Shown here in pieces: positions 20,952 to 30,654 of a stretch of DNA of 64,000 bases; position 1 is the stretch's first letter, and each line of letters starts with the position of its first letter. Source of the DNA: an uncultured Marinilabiliaceae bacterium. Lineage in GTDB: Bacteria > Bacteroidota > Bacteroidia > Bacteroidales > Marinilabiliaceae. A program made the position numbers and the translations under genes. The notes below the pieces were generated by a model that worked only from the letters and a program-made list of their open reading frames with translations, was not told where the DNA came from and did not search any database. Location of the stretch: contig CALEUX010000052.1 of the NCBI GenBank assembly GCA_937920475.1, forward strand, positions 1-64,000. The letters are read 5' to 3'.

Positions 20952-21647
20952 TTAAACACCAAGTGATTTGGGTTCAATATGAATACCGGGACTCATGGTA
21001 CTTGACAGAAAGATGCTCTTAATGTATACACCTTTTGCGGCCGATGGTTTCAATTTTTGAATGACACCAACGAATTCCTGCACGTTTTCAACGAGTTTTT
21101 CAGGAGCAAATGACACCTTTCCAACTGTGGAGTGTACGATACCGTAACGGTCCACTTTAAAATCAATTTTACCGGCTTTTACTTCTTGAACTGCTTTACC
21201 AATTTCCATGGTTACAGTTCCGCTTTTGGGGTTTGGCATCAAACCGCGTGGCCCTAATATACGTCCAAGGGCACCTACTTTACCCATAACGCTGGGCATG
21301 GTAATGATTACATCTACATCGGTCCAACCTTCTTTGATTTTATCAATGTATTCATCAAGACCCACAAAATCGGCGCCGGCGCTTTTAGCTTCTGCTTCCT
21401 TGTCAGGAGTACAAAGTACCAATACTCTGGTTTGTTTTCCTGTACCATTTGGAAGACTTACAACACCACGTACCATTTGATTCGCTTTACGGGGATCAAC
21501 ACCCAAACGGATGTCAATATCCACAGAAGCATCAAACTTAGTGGTAGTAATCTCTTTCACTAAAACTGTGGCCTCATCAATGGCGTACATCTTAGTGGAA
21601 TCGATTTTCGCTAAAGCTAACTTCCTATTTTTTGTTAGTTTTGTCAT
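20952..21647 (-). CDS. rplA: 50S ribosomal protein L1
   Basis: 231 aa from the ATG at 21647 ([16 protein letters not shown]). The open frame continues to 21725 but that part overlaps rplK and is not L1-like. Conserved blocks are [19 protein letters not shown] and [15 protein letters not shown]. It binds 23S rRNA at the E site and typically represses its own operon mRNA. Confidence 0.98.
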   Translation of the reverse strand: MTKLTKNRKLALAKIDSTKMYAIDEATVLVKEITTTKFDASVDIDIRLGVDPRKANQMVRGVVSLPNGTGKQTRVLVLCTPDKEAEAKSAGADFVGLDEYIDKIKEGWTDVDVIITMPSVMGKVGALGRILGPRGLMPNPKSGTVTMEIGKAVQEVKAGKIDFKVDRYGIVHSTVGKVSFAPEKLVENVQEFVGVIQKLKPSAAKGVYIKSIFLSSTMSPGIHIEPKSLGV

Positions 21648-21663
21648 TTTTAAAAACAGGTTT

Positions 21664-22107
21664 TTAATTGTTACCCGGGAATTCACCGTCAACGGTAATT
21701 CCCATACTTCTGGCGGTTCCGGCAACCATGCTCATCGCAGAATCCAAGGTAAAACAATTCATATCAGCCATTTTATCCTCAGCAATCGTTTTCACCTGAT
21801 CCCAGGTTACTGAACCAATTTTTTTCCGGTTTGGTTCTGCCGAACCAGATTTAATTTTGGTTACTTCCATTAATTGGATTGCTGCCGGAGGTGTTTTAAT
21901 TACAAATTCAAACGATTTGTCTTTATACACCGTAATCACTACAGGAAGTACCTTCCCGGCTTTTTCCTGAGTTCTGGCGTTGAATTGCTTACAGAATTCC
22001 ATAATGTTAACTCCTTTTGAACCTAAAGCAGGCCCAACCGGAGGTGATGGATTTGCGGCACCACCTTTAATCTGAAGTTTGATAAAGGTTTCTACTTCTT
22101 TAGCCAT
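21664..22107 (-). CDS. rplK: 50S ribosomal protein L11
   Basis: 147 aa. The N-terminal domain ([33 protein letters not shown] region) and the rRNA-binding C-domain ([18 protein letters not shown]) are typical. Contacts the GTPase-associated centre. Follows nusG by 113 bp. Confidence 0.98.
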   Translation of the reverse strand: MAKEVETFIKLQIKGGAANPSPPVGPALGSKGVNIMEFCKQFNARTQEKAGKVLPVVITVYKDKSFEFVIKTPPAAIQLMEVTKIKSGSAEPNRKKIGSVTWDQVKTIAEDKMADMNCFTLDSAMSMVAGTARSMGITVDGEFPGNN

Positions 22108-22220
22108 TGTAGCAAATTCGTGTTGGTTATTAAAATCAGGTTAATGTAAAAGTTTGCCTTCATTTGTAGAGAAAAAACCGATTGGTTTAATCCTGGAAGC
22201 CCCGCTACTAAATGATGCGT

Positions 22221-22766
22221 TTACTCTTTCTCGACCTGTAAAAAACTTAATTCGAGTGGAGTTTTACGGCCAAAAATCTTGACCATAACTTTTAGTTTCC
22301 GCTTTTCTTCGTTCACTTCTTCTATAACACCATTGAAACCATTAAATGGTCCGTCGGTAACTTTGATGGTTTCACCAACAAAAAACGGTACATTAATTTC
22401 TTCAGCAGTTTCAGACAACTCATCAACTTTTCCTAGAATCCTGTTCACTTCTGAAAGGCGCAGGGGGGTAGGAACATCATTCCTGTCGCTAAGGAAGCCA
22501 ATAACATTGGGAATATTCCTTAGGATGTGAGGAACCTCTCCTACCAAAGCAGCTTCAATAATTACATAACCCGGGAAATAATTGCGCTCTTTGCTTATTT
22601 TCTTTCCATTACGTATTTGATACACCTTTTCGGTAGGTATCAATACCTGTGTTACGTAATCCTGCAATTTAAGACTGCTGATTTCGCTTTCAATGTACTC
22701 CTTGACTTTCTTCTCTTTTCCTCCAATAGCCCGAAGTACATACCATTTTTTATCTGTTTCGCTCAT
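22221..22766 (-). CDS. nusG: Transcription termination/antitermination factor NusG
   Basis: 181 aa. NGN domain (KKWYVLRAIGGKEKKVKEYI, FPGYVIIEAAL, NVIGFLSD) followed by the KOW domain (FFVGETIKVTDGPFNGFNGV). Binds RNA polymerase and couples it to ribosomes or Rho. It is 21 bp after secE. Confidence 0.98.
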   Translation of the reverse strand: MSETDKKWYVLRAIGGKEKKVKEYIESEISSLKLQDYVTQVLIPTEKVYQIRNGKKISKERNYFPGYVIIEAALVGEVPHILRNIPNVIGFLSDRNDVPTPLRLSEVNRILGKVDELSETAEEINVPFFVGETIKVTDGPFNGFNGVIEEVNEEKRKLKVMVKIFGRKTPLELSFLQVEKE

Positions 22767-22787
22767 CCTGATATAATTCTCCTGGGT

Positions 22788-22982
22788 TTAATACAATCTT
22801 TTGTAGAATTCCTCCAGTAGTTTATCAAAAGAGATATCCATTGCGAATATAACTAAAGCAATAATTAATGACGCAATCATCACTACTACTGCGCTATTCT
22901 GCAATTCAGACCAGGTTGGCCAGGATGTTTTGTTAACCAACTCATTGTGAACTTCCTGAAAATAAGCTTTTATCTTCTTCAT
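22788..22982 (-). CDS. secE: Preprotein translocase subunit SecE
   Basis: 64 aa from the ATG at 22982 (MKKIKAYFQEVHNEL). The longer open frame to 23126 runs across the tRNA-Trp gene and is not coding. One amphipathic helix (NELVNKTSWPTWSELQNSA) precedes a single membrane helix (VVVMIASLIIALVIFAM). Part of the SecYEG channel. Confidence 0.96.
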   Translation of the reverse strand: MKKIKAYFQEVHNELVNKTSWPTWSELQNSAVVVMIASLIIALVIFAMDISFDKLLEEFYKRLY

Positions 22983-23019
22983 GTTATCTTCGGTTAAACC
23001 GGTTAAAATTCCGGAATTG

Positions 23020-23092
23020 CACGGGAGGAGAGACTCGAACTCCCGACACCTGGTTTTGGAGACCAGTGCTCTACCAACTGAGCTACACCCGT
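23020..23092 (-). tRNA. trnW: tRNA-Trp (anticodon CCA)
   Basis: Cloverleaf on the minus strand: acceptor ACGGGTG/CTCCCGT with one T-T pair, D arm GCTCAGTTGGTAGAGC, anticodon loop CTCCAAA on a CTGGT/ACCAG stem, T loop TTCGAGT. The 3' CCA is not encoded. It stands between tuf and secE, its usual Bacteroidota position. Confidence 0.96.
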
Positions 23093-23139
23093 GTAAAAGG
23101 TTGGAAACAACTTGCGCCATTCCCAACCTTGTGATTTAA

Positions 23140-24327
23140 TTACTCGATAATTTCAGTAATCTGACCGGCACCAACAGTACGTCCACCTTCGCGGATAGCG
23201 AAACGAAGACCAAGGTTAAGTGCAACAGGATAAATCAGGTTAACTACTACACTTACGTTGTCACCTGGCATTACCATTTCAGTACCTTCTGGTAAGCTGA
23301 TTTCTCCGGTAATATCAAGGGTACGCAGGTAGAACTGAGGACGATACTTATTGTGGAATGGGGTATGACGACCACCTTCTTCTTTTTTCAGTACATAAAC
23401 CTCAGCTTTGAATTTGGTGTGCGGTTTGATAGAACCTGGTTTGGCAAGTACCATACCACGCTTAATCTCTTTCTTGTCAACACCACGCATTAACAAACCA
23501 ACGTTGTCGCCAGCCTGACCTTCATCAAGAATTTTGCGGAACATTTCAACACCTGTACAAACGGTTTTCTTCCCGTCGGCACCAAGACCAATGATTTGCA
23601 TTTCTTCACCAGTTCTGATGATACCAGTTTCGATACGACCAGTAGCAACAGTACCACGACCAGTGATTGAGAATACGTCCTCAACAGGCATTAGGAAAGG
23701 CTTTTCAACATCACGGGGAGGAATTGGAATCCAGGTATCAACTGCATTCATCAGTTCCATAATTTTATCTTCCCACTGAGCTTCTCCGTTCATAGCGCCA
23801 AGAGCAGAACCCTGAATAACAGGAGTATTGTCGCCATCAAATTGATAGAAGCTTAACAGGTCGCGAAGTTCCATTTCTACAAGCTCTAACAATTCAGGGT
23901 CATCAACCATATCAACCTTGTTCATAAAAACAACGATTTTAGGAACGTTTACCTGGCGAGCAAGTAGAATGTGCTCACGTGTTTGAGGCATAGGACCATC
24001 AGTAGCAGCACAAACAAGGATAGCTCCGTCCATCTGGGCAGCACCAGTTACCATGTTTTTAACGTAGTCGGCGTGACCGGGACAGTCAACGTGAGCATAG
24101 TGACGGTTTTCTGTCGAATACTCAACGTGAGCGGTGTTAATGGTAATACCACGCTCTTTTTCTTCAGGAGCGTTGTCAATAGAATCGAAACTCTTAATTT
24201 CGGATAACCCTTTTTTTGCCAATACCATGGTGATAGCGGCAGTAAGGGTAGTTTTACCGTGGTCAACGTGACCAATGGTACCGATATTAACGTGAGGCTT
24301 CGTCCTTTGAAATGTTTCTTTAGCCAT
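23140..24327 (-). CDS. tuf: Elongation factor Tu
   Basis: 395 aa. GTPase motifs are intact: [18 protein letters not shown] and NKVDMVDD. Domain 2/3 blocks ([28 protein letters not shown]) follow. Delivers aminoacyl-tRNA to the ribosome. It lies between tRNA-Thr and tRNA-Trp in one transcription unit. Confidence 0.99.
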   Translation of the reverse strand: MAKETFQRTKPHVNIGTIGHVDHGKTTLTAAITMVLAKKGLSEIKSFDSIDNAPEEKERGITINTAHVEYSTENRHYAHVDCPGHADYVKNMVTGAAQMDGAILVCAATDGPMPQTREHILLARQVNVPKIVVFMNKVDMVDDPELLELVEMELRDLLSFYQFDGDNTPVIQGSALGAMNGEAQWEDKIMELMNAVDTWIPIPPRDVEKPFLMPVEDVFSITGRGTVATGRIETGIIRTGEEMQIIGLGADGKKTVCTGVEMFRKILDEGQAGDNVGLLMRGVDKKEIKRGMVLAKPGSIKPHTKFKAEVYVLKKEEGGRHTPFHNKYRPQFYLRTLDITGEISLPEGTEMVMPGDNVSVVVNLIYPVALNLGLRFAIREGGRTVGAGQITEIIE

Positions 24328-24390
24328 AACTCGAAATTATTTAGACAATTTGAACAATATTGAAACCACTTTTCAACTTTAACATACAAG

Positions 24391-24462
<72 letters not shown>

Positions 24463-24473
24463 TTAAAACTTTG

Positions 24474-24546
24474 AGCGGGAGACGGGACTCAAACCCGCGA
24501 CCCTCAGCTTGGAAGGCTGATGCTCTATCAACTGAGCTACTCCCGC
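24474..24546 (-). tRNA. trnG: tRNA-Gly (anticodon TCC)
   Basis: Minus-strand cloverleaf: acceptor GCGGGAG/CTCCCGC, D arm GCTCAGTTGATAGAGC, anticodon loop CTTCCAA, T arm GCGGG/CCCGT. CCA is not encoded. First gene of the tRNA-tuf-secE-nusG unit. Confidence 0.96.
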
Positions 24547-24561
24547 ATTTTTTCAGGCCCA

Positions 24562-24569
24562 CAAAGTTA
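24562..24569 (-). promoter_or_regulatory. -7 promoter element for tRNA-Gly/Thr-tuf
   Basis: The minus strand reads TAACTTTG, a perfect TAnnTTTG element, 15 bp before tRNA-Gly, which gives a very short leader as expected for a tRNA promoter. A TTTG lies upstream but at a 15-bp spacing rather than 19, so the -33 element is uncertain. Confidence 0.55.
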
Positions 24570-24724
24570 GTGATTTTTAAAGCACAAAAAAACTCTTAAA
24601 TCAGAATAAATGTTCTAATTTTTGAGACTTTATTAAAAATACGAACCTGACTCCTATATCTACCTGAACTACAGCGCTTTTGTTTAACCAGCTTATAAAA
24701 AGGACGTTACCGACATTTCATTTA

Positions 24725-24757
24725 AATAGGCTGATCACTTGTGATAACCAGCCTATT
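24725..24757. repeat. Isolated hairpin in the tRNA-hpf gap
   Basis: AATAGGCTG and CAGCCTATT arms, extended by ATCAC/GTGAT with a small bulge, in the 480-bp gap between the tRNA promoter and hpf. No T-run follows on either strand. Function unknown. Confidence 0.45.
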
Positions 24758-24886
24758 AAATATTTATGAGGTTATATATCTTTCTTAAAATGGTGTGCAA
24801 ATGTATAATATTTTTCAATTAACACAAAATAAAGAAATCTTTTTTGGTTTTATTAAGTTTTACTGCATCGGGTTGAATAAAAAAAA

Positions 24887-24995
24887 GAGGCTGTCTCATA
24901 AGTTTTTTTAAGGCTCTGAAAATTGAGTATTTGAAAAACTACTCGGGTAGGAGTACAAATAAAAAGAGGGTGTCTCGGACTTTTGAGACACCCTC
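24887..24995. repeat. MITE-like relic with GAGGnTGTCTC ends and internal terminator hairpin
   Basis: GAGGCTGTCTC (24887-24897) and GAGACACCCTC (24985-24995) are terminal inverted repeats matching at 10 of 11 positions. The right end also forms a hairpin with GAGGGTGTCTC (24966-24976), followed on the minus strand by TTTTT, so it can terminate the rpsU-xerC-hpf transcript. The same hairpin arm occurs at 1-24. Ends of this kind are common on insertion sequences in Bacteroidota; no transposase is present. Confidence 0.6.
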
Positions 24996-25030
24996 ACAAA
25001 CCAACCCATAAGTAGGGCAACATAATAGTA

Positions 25031-25330
25031 TTATTTAGCTTTTATTTTTTCTTTCCGTTTGGTTAATTGTTTCTTTAATGCATCACAGGCCAAATCAACA
25101 GCTTCTTCAAAGGTCTTGCTTTGTTTTTTTGCAAAGAGGTTGTTGCCAGGGATATCCAGAGATATCTCCACCAGCTTGTTCTCTGTACTTTCAGACTTGT
25201 CAAGTCTCAGAATGACTTCTGCTGATAGAATTCCATCATAAAATACTTCCAGTTTATTAACCTTCTGATTGATGAAATTTTCCAATTTCTCAGCTGCATC
25301 AAAATGCACAGATTGAATCGTAATGTTCAT
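25031..25330 (-). CDS. hpf: Short ribosome hibernation factor HPF/RaiA
   Basis: 99 aa, the short form without a dimerisation tail. Typical HPF features: MNITIQSVHFDAAEKLENFI, NKVNKLEVFYDG, and a Lys-rich C-terminus. Binds the 30S decoding site in slow growth. It follows xerC by 18-20 bp and ends at a terminator-shaped repeat. Confidence 0.93.
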   Translation of the reverse strand: MNITIQSVHFDAAEKLENFINQKVNKLEVFYDGILSAEVILRLDKSESTENKLVEISLDIPGNNLFAKKQSKTFEEAVDLACDALKKQLTKRKEKIKAK

Positions 25331-25348
25331 GATCTATCCTCCATTGTT

Positions 25349-26233
25349 TTAAGCTCTCGGATGAGCTTGTTTATAAATAGCATTTAATGTTTCAAAAGTA
25401 TTGTGTGTGTAAATCTGGGTTGCGTTTAAATTGCAATGCCCCAGCAGTTCCTTAATGGCATTAAGATCGGCACCTCTGTTAAGCAATACAGTTGCAAAAG
25501 TATGTCGCAAAACATGTGGACTTTTCTTTTGTATAGTAGTTACCAATTTTAAAGATGAATGAACTACCCTGTATATCAGTTTATGGTAAATTTTATCTCC
25601 TTTGTTGGTTAAAAGCAGCCAGGGTGAAAACCCCTTGCCAAATGTTTGCTCTTTTATTATATTATACGTATTCAATAATAAAACAGATTCATTTGTTAGC
25701 GGAATTAATCGCTCTTTATTTCGTTTACCCAAAACTTTTACAAGTTTTCTGGCTAAATCAATATCATAGGTTCGCAACTCAACCATTTCGGACAAACGCA
25801 TACCTGTACCATAAAACAATTCAAGCATCAACTTGTTTCGGATGCCTTCGTAATCGTTGCCAAAATCAATGTGGTCGAGTAATACTTCCATCTCTTTTTC
25901 TTTAAGAAAGAATGGAAGCTTTTTGGGAATTTTAGGCAGGATTACCAACTGGGCAGGATTGCCGTCGACTATTCCCTGTCGGTGCAGATGTTTAAAAAGA
26001 GTTTTGATGGAAGAAATTTTCCGGTGTATGGATCGGGGGCTTATACCCTCTTTGTGCATTTGAACAATCCAACCGCGGATATTTTTTGAATTTACTTCTG
26101 AGATGGAATTAACACCGGCAGACTCAATAAAAGCAAAAAACTGCTTCAAGTCTCCTTCATATGCAGTTATTGTATGAGGAGAACAACGCTTCTCGTACTT
26201 TAAATATTCAAAAAATCCCTCAGTGTGAAACAT
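25349..26233 (-). CDS. xerC: Tyrosine recombinase XerC/XerD family
   Basis: 294 aa from the ATG at 26233 (MFHTEGFFEYL); a TTG two codons earlier is less likely. SAM-like N-domain, then catalytic residues: R in YGTGMRLSEMVELR, H-x-x-R in HVLRHTFATVLLNRGAD, H in LLGHCNLNATQIYTH with the Tyr nucleophile. Probably acts at dif in chromosome dimer resolution; its fixed place between rpsU and hpf argues for a housekeeping role rather than an integrase. Confidence 0.93.
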   Translation of the reverse strand: MFHTEGFFEYLKYEKRCSPHTITAYEGDLKQFFAFIESAGVNSISEVNSKNIRGWIVQMHKEGISPRSIHRKISSIKTLFKHLHRQGIVDGNPAQLVILPKIPKKLPFFLKEKEMEVLLDHIDFGNDYEGIRNKLMLELFYGTGMRLSEMVELRTYDIDLARKLVKVLGKRNKERLIPLTNESVLLLNTYNIIKEQTFGKGFSPWLLLTNKGDKIYHKLIYRVVHSSLKLVTTIQKKSPHVLRHTFATVLLNRGADLNAIKELLGHCNLNATQIYTHNTFETLNAIYKQAHPRA

Positions 26234-26327
26234 GTACAAAAATGTCTTATTTGTCCCCTCTTCTAAACGAATATACGAATAAAAGTGGAGAAAAATAAGA
26301 CATTTTCAAAAAAATATAGTTATTTAA

Positions 26328-26519
26328 CTATTCTTCCTCTCGTTGAAGCTGTTGGATATAAATAGCCTTTTTCTTTTGCTCTCTTTGAACAACGGAAGGC
26401 TTTGTAAAAGCCTGACGTGAACGCAACTCGCGCATTGCTCCGGTTTTTTCAAATTTTCTTTTGAACTTCTTTAGAGCTCTTTCAATGTTTTCGCCTTCTT
26501 TAATGGGTACAACGATCAT
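26328..26519 (-). CDS. rpsU: 30S ribosomal protein S21
   Basis: 63 aa: MIVVPIKEGENIERALKKFK, then RKFEKTGAMRELRSRQAFTK, with a basic Lys/Gln-rich end. Needed for initiation; in Bacteroidota S21 is tied to sequestering the anti-Shine-Dalgarno sequence. First gene of rpsU-xerC-hpf, with a strong promoter just upstream. Confidence 0.97.
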   Translation of the reverse strand: MIVVPIKEGENIERALKKFKRKFEKTGAMRELRSRQAFTKPSVVQREQKKKAIYIQQLQREEE

Positions 26520-26548
26520 AATGGTTTTGTTTTAATTTTTTTGGCTTG

Positions 26549-26579
26549 CAAAGTTATAATTAATATTTGCTATTTCAAT
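26549..26579 (-). promoter_or_regulatory. rpsU promoter
   Basis: Minus strand: ATTG (26579-26576), 19-bp spacer, TAACTTTG (26556-26549). The -7 element is perfect, -33 matches 3 of 4, and the spacing is the Bacteroidota standard. The start codon is about 30 bp downstream. Confidence 0.75.
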
Positions 26580-26687
26580 GCTTTATGGAAAAATATCTAT
26601 TCCATATTGGCAAATTTTTCGGCTGCAAAGAAAATGAAGTTTAGTGATTATGACAAATTTTCTGATGTTTTTTTTATAAGGGCAAAA

Positions 26688-27749
26688 TTATTTCACAGCC
26701 AGATAGTGCTTTAATTTTTCCCAAACCGGATCATTGAAAAGTGGTAATTCAAGAAGTTCGGTGGCACAATTAAACCGCCCTCTTTTCCTCCTCTCTTCTA
26801 ATAATGCCTGCGCTTTATAAAAACCCATGTATGGATGGTCGCGAAGTTGGCGAATGGATGCCCGGTTAATATCCAGTTTTGATAGCTTTAACGAATCGAC
26901 TTTAAGATAAGGCTTGATATTATCAACCAGTATCGAGGAAATTCCGTACACCTCCATTAACTGGTCGGGAGTAATAAAACCTCCAAGTTTATTACGGTAA
27001 GCAACGATACGTCGGCTTAAAACCGGCCCAATTCCTTTTAGAAGCGTCCATTCGGAGGTGTCGGCACTGTTAATTTCGAGTACAAACAAATTATCATTGT
27101 TAGTTTTGTTTTTTTTAGGAACAAGTAGTTTATTCAAGCTTATTACTGAATCAACGTTCCAATTTTTTATACGCGATGTATTGATTCGCTCTTTTATCCA
27201 GTAATTATCTGTGAAAAATTTCAATGTGTCAATCATTGCTTCTGTCCAACCGACAGAGATTAGCTCGTCTTTGCCTATCCTGTTTAAATCAAGTTTAATA
27301 TTGGCATCAAAAGGAAGTTGATCTGAAAGTGCTACTGTGTTTTGGTTGACTTTTGGGAGATACATATATGGTTTTAGCTCCTGCAACAGGACGTTGTCCA
27401 TACCATAAATCCTACCCACATCGTCAATCTTATTAAATGAACCGCCCTTTTTCAGGTAATTTACCCAATTGCCTGCAGTTCGTGCATCGAGACCAATGTC
27501 TAACAGAAACTGGTAGGAAACTTTGTTGGGATTAAAATATGGAATATGATGCAAACCATCTGCATCATTAGAACTTATAATAAAATCCTGCGTTAAAAAA
27601 AGAGAGTCTTCCTTGCTTACAAAAACCTGTGGTGCAGAAACAAACAATGGAGTAATAAGCCTGTAAAGAACCAAAAGCAAGATTATACAGGCCATGAAAA
27701 TAAGCCCTTTTTGTTCCTGACGAGAAAAAGAGAGGTAGTCTTTCCACAT
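26688..27749 (-). CDS. Helix-hairpin-helix (ComEA-like) DNA-binding protein
   Basis: 353 aa from the ATG at 27749 (MWKDYLSFSRQEQKG). One membrane helix near the N-terminus (GLIFMACIILLLVLYRLI), then three or more HhH repeats, e.g. FNKIDDVGRIYGMDN, INSADTSEWTLLKGIGPVLS and KLDINRASIRQLRDHPYMG. The repeats bind DNA non-specifically in ComEA; in Bacteroidota this anchored multi-HhH protein is widespread and its job is unknown. Monocistronic. Confidence 0.85.
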   Translation of the reverse strand: MWKDYLSFSRQEQKGLIFMACIILLLVLYRLITPLFVSAPQVFVSKEDSLFLTQDFIISSNDADGLHHIPYFNPNKVSYQFLLDIGLDARTAGNWVNYLKKGGSFNKIDDVGRIYGMDNVLLQELKPYMYLPKVNQNTVALSDQLPFDANIKLDLNRIGKDELISVGWTEAMIDTLKFFTDNYWIKERINTSRIKNWNVDSVISLNKLLVPKKNKTNNDNLFVLEINSADTSEWTLLKGIGPVLSRRIVAYRNKLGGFITPDQLMEVYGISSILVDNIKPYLKVDSLKLSKLDINRASIRQLRDHPYMGFYKAQALLEERRKRGRFNCATELLELPLFNDPVWEKLKHYLAVK

Positions 27750-27764
27750 ATTTTTTTCATCCAA

Positions 27765-27921
27765 GATAAAAAAAGCATGAAACTATTTCAATAGAAAAAC
27801 TAAGTAGCTGGGTTAGAATTATAAGTTAAAAATTTTTAGACTATAGACATAAGACTTAAGAAAAGTGGCTTATTAGCCATATTTTCAAAAAGTTATTCTG
27901 TACATCACTTTTACTTGTTAG
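27765..27921. repeat. Short 7-bp-period repeat upstream of the HHH gene
   Basis: From 27838 the sequence runs gactata-gacataa-gacttaa, a degenerate heptamer array. A very similar stretch occurs at 37124-37155. Both are intergenic. No ORF is seen in this gap. Confidence 0.45.
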
Positions 27922-29238
27922 CTAAAAACGCAGCAATTCAAGGCTATATAAAAACACAATGGCAATGGCAATAGGAGCCAGAAACTTAATGACAAATACA
28001 AATGGAAGGAAATACCGGGCCACTTTTCCATCGGCTTCCAGTTCGTCGCGAACATTTTTTAGCCCGAGAAACCATCCTACAAAAATAACTATCAACAAGC
28101 CCCCCAGAGGTAGTAACACATTGGATGATGTTTTCTCGAAAAAGGTAAATAGCCGATCATAGGTGGCGCATAAAACACCAAGTGCTGACATGATTCCGGC
28201 AGCCAGCCAGGTGGCAAAGGCCCGCTTCATTTTCAGTTCTTCGGAAAAGTAAGCCACAACCACTTCGAGTAAAGAGATGGAAGATGTGAGTGCTGCAATT
28301 ATTAATAATATAAAAAACAAAATGGCAAAAAAATAGCCGCCTGGCATTTGATTGAAAATTCCGGGTAATGTAACGAAAACCAGTCCAGGCCCCGCGTTGG
28401 GTTGAATTCCAAACGCAAAAACAGCAGGAAAAATGGCCACACCAGCTAAAACAGCAATAAACGTATCGGCCAAAGAAACAGAAATAGCTGTTTGTCCAAG
28501 CGATTCACCCTTTTTAATATAGGAGCCGTAGGTTGCCATAACCCCCATTCCCAGACTTAGCGAGAAAAAAGCCTGACCTAATGCTTCAAGAATCACATTT
28601 GCATTTATTTTACTAAAATCGGGTGTGAATAGAAATTTTAGTCCGGCAGAAGCCCCATCCAAAGTAAGGGCTCTGACATTAAGCAAAATAATAATGACCA
28701 ACAGCATGGGCATTAATATCTTGGTATATTTTTCTATACCATCCTTTATGCCGGAACGCACAATCCAGGCACTTAAACCCATAAATGCCAACATAAGCAA
28801 AATAGATTTCCATACACTGCCCGAAATATCATTAAAAATAGCACTGATTTCATCGGGCGATTTACCGGCAAACTCATTTTTAAAAGCCAGAAAAGCATAA
28901 TCCAACGTCCAGCCAGCCACAACAGCATAAAAAGAGAGAATCATAAAAGCAGCTCCTACCCCCATTATTCCAACCAAAGGCCAAATGCTTCCGGGAGACA
29001 ACTTTCTAAATGCACCAAAAATGTTCATCTGAGCTTTACGGCCAATCATTAATTCAGACAGCATAACCGGCATACCTATAGCCAGAATAAAGAACAAGTA
29101 AAGCAATAAAAACGCAGCTCCGCCATTTTCTCCCAATACATATGGAAATCTCCAAATGTTTCCTAAACCTATGGCCGACCCAGCTGCTGCAGCTATAACT
29201 CCGAATTTACTGGTAAAACTATCCCTGTTCTGGTTCAT
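27922..29238 (-). CDS. Sodium-dependent transporter, NSS (SNF) family
   Basis: 438 aa from the ATG at 29238; a GTG directly before it is possible. About 11-12 membrane helices. The first helix carries the Na+/substrate signature SAIGLGNIWRFPYVLGENGG; later GEALGQAFFSLSLGMGVMATYGS-type blocks are present. Imports an amino acid or related solute with Na+; the substrate cannot be told from sequence. Confidence 0.9.
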   Translation of the reverse strand: MNQNRDSFTSKFGVIAAAAGSAIGLGNIWRFPYVLGENGGAAFLLLYLFFILAIGMPVMLSELMIGRKAQMNIFGAFRKLSPGSIWPLVGIMGVGAAFMILSFYAVVAGWTLDYAFLAFKNEFAGKSPDEISAIFNDISGSVWKSILLMLAFMGLSAWIVRSGIKDGIEKYTKILMPMLLVIIILLNVRALTLDGASAGLKFLFTPDFSKINANVILEALGQAFFSLSLGMGVMATYGSYIKKGESLGQTAISVSLADTFIAVLAGVAIFPAVFAFGIQPNAGPGLVFVTLPGIFNQMPGGYFFAILFFILLIIAALTSSISLLEVVVAYFSEELKMKRAFATWLAAGIMSALGVLCATYDRLFTFFEKTSSNVLLPLGGLLIVIFVGWFLGLKNVRDELEADGKVARYFLPFVFVIKFLAPIAIAIVFLYSLELLRF

Positions 29239-29398
29239 CACGTTAAAATATATGTTCGGTTGATTTGTTCGTTAAAATAAGATTAACGACTTCAGCATTT
29301 AGAGAAAACTTGTAATAAGGCTTCAAATGTATAAAATTCTCATTAAAAGTTAAATCATACTATTAAATTTCAAATATACAAATACAGGGAGCTGAAAA

Positions 29399-29430
29399 AT
29401 TGTAAAAGTTAGCAGGTTTAATTACTTTTG
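29399..29430 (+). promoter_or_regulatory. fba promoter
   Basis: ATTG (29399-29402), 20-bp spacer, TACTTTTG (29423-29430), a perfect TAnnTTTG element about 66 bp before the fba start. Confidence 0.65.
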
Positions 29431-29496
29431 AACCAGATTTCGAATAGATGAGAAGTCTTGATATTTAAACAATAAACAAACATAAAAACTAAAAAA

Positions 29497-30492
29497 ATGG
29501 CTGTTAGTTACAAAGAACTCGGCTTGGTAAACAGCAAAGAACTGTTTGCAAAGGCTGTTGCCGGCGGTTATGCCATTCCGGCTTACAATTTCAACAATCT
29601 GGAGCAGCTTCAGGCTATCCTTCAAGCTTGTGTTGAAACAAAGTCGCCCGTAATTCTTCAGGTATCTTCAGGTGCCCGTAAATATGCCAATGCCACCCTG
29701 CTGCGTAATATGGCAAAGGGTGCAGTTGAGTATGTAAAAGAGTTAGGTTATGAGATACCCATTGTTCTACACCTCGACCATGGCGATACTTTCGAAATTT
29801 GCAAAGAATGTATCGACAATGGTTTTTCATCGGTAATGATTGATGGTTCGCACCATTCGTATGAGGAGAACATTGCGCTTACCAAAAAAGTAGTAGAATA
29901 CGCTCATGCCCATGGTGTTACTGTGGAAGGTGAACTTGGTGTTCTTGCTGGTGTTGAGGATGATGTAGTTGCAGAACATTCGACTTATACTCGTCCTGAA
30001 GAAGTTGAAGATTTTGTGAAACGTACAGGTGTAGATTCTTTGGCCATATCAATAGGCACTTCGCACGGAGCTCACAAATTTACGCCTGCACAATGTACCC
30101 GCAATGCTGAAGGAATTTTGGTTCCTCCTCCATTGAAATTTGAGATTCTGGAAGAAATTGAGAAACGTATTCCCGGATTCCCCATTGTATTACACGGAGC
30201 ATCATCGGTACCACAAGAACATGTAGCCTCTATTAATAAATATGGTGGTGCCATGAAAGAAGCTGTTGGAATTCCTGAGGATCAATTGCGCAGAGCTGCA
30301 AAATCGGCTGTTTGCAAAATTAACATCGATTCAGACGGGCGTTTGGCTATGACTGCTGCCATTCGCAAAGTATTGGCCGAGAATCCGGGTGAATTTGACC
30401 CACGTAAATATCTTGGTCCTGCCCGTGATGTGCTTAAAGCGCTTTACAAGCATAAAAATGAAAACGTACTTGGTTCAGCCGGAAAAGCTTAA
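29497..30492 (+). CDS. fba: Class II fructose-bisphosphate aldolase
   Basis: 331 aa. Zn2+ ligands and active-site blocks are seen in VLHLDHGDTFEICKECID, SVMIDGSHHSYEENI, VEGELGVLAGVEDD and VLHGASSVPQEHV. Cleaves fructose-1,6-bisphosphate in glycolysis and reverses in gluconeogenesis. Single gene with its own promoter and terminator. Confidence 0.96.
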   Translation: MAVSYKELGLVNSKELFAKAVAGGYAIPAYNFNNLEQLQAILQACVETKSPVILQVSSGARKYANATLLRNMAKGAVEYVKELGYEIPIVLHLDHGDTFEICKECIDNGFSSVMIDGSHHSYEENIALTKKVVEYAHAHGVTVEGELGVLAGVEDDVVAEHSTYTRPEEVEDFVKRTGVDSLAISIGTSHGAHKFTPAQCTRNAEGILVPPPLKFEILEEIEKRIPGFPIVLHGASSVPQEHVASINKYGGAMKEAVGIPEDQLRRAAKSAVCKINIDSDGRLAMTAAIRKVLAENPGEFDPRKYLGPARDVLKALYKHKNENVLGSAGKA

Positions 30493-30511
30493 TCAAATTG
30501 TTTATTATAAT

Positions 30512-30542
30512 AAAAAAGGGTGCCCTCCAAGGCACCTTTTTT
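30512..30542 (+). terminator. fba terminator
   Basis: GGTGCC and GGCACC stem extended by A/T pairs, loop CTCCAA, ending in six T. 20 bp after the fba stop. Confidence 0.85.
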
Positions 30543-30654
30543 ATTTGATAAAACTTTCGCAGTGATCATAAAGGTTAGTTATAACAATAAAACACAATTA
30601 TAATAAATCTGAGTTATTATTGTCAAGCTGCATTAACTCTGGTTGGTGAGTGAA

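Noticed and set aside
22983-23126. SecE N-terminal extension
   Set aside because: The open frame passes through a complete tRNA-Trp gene.
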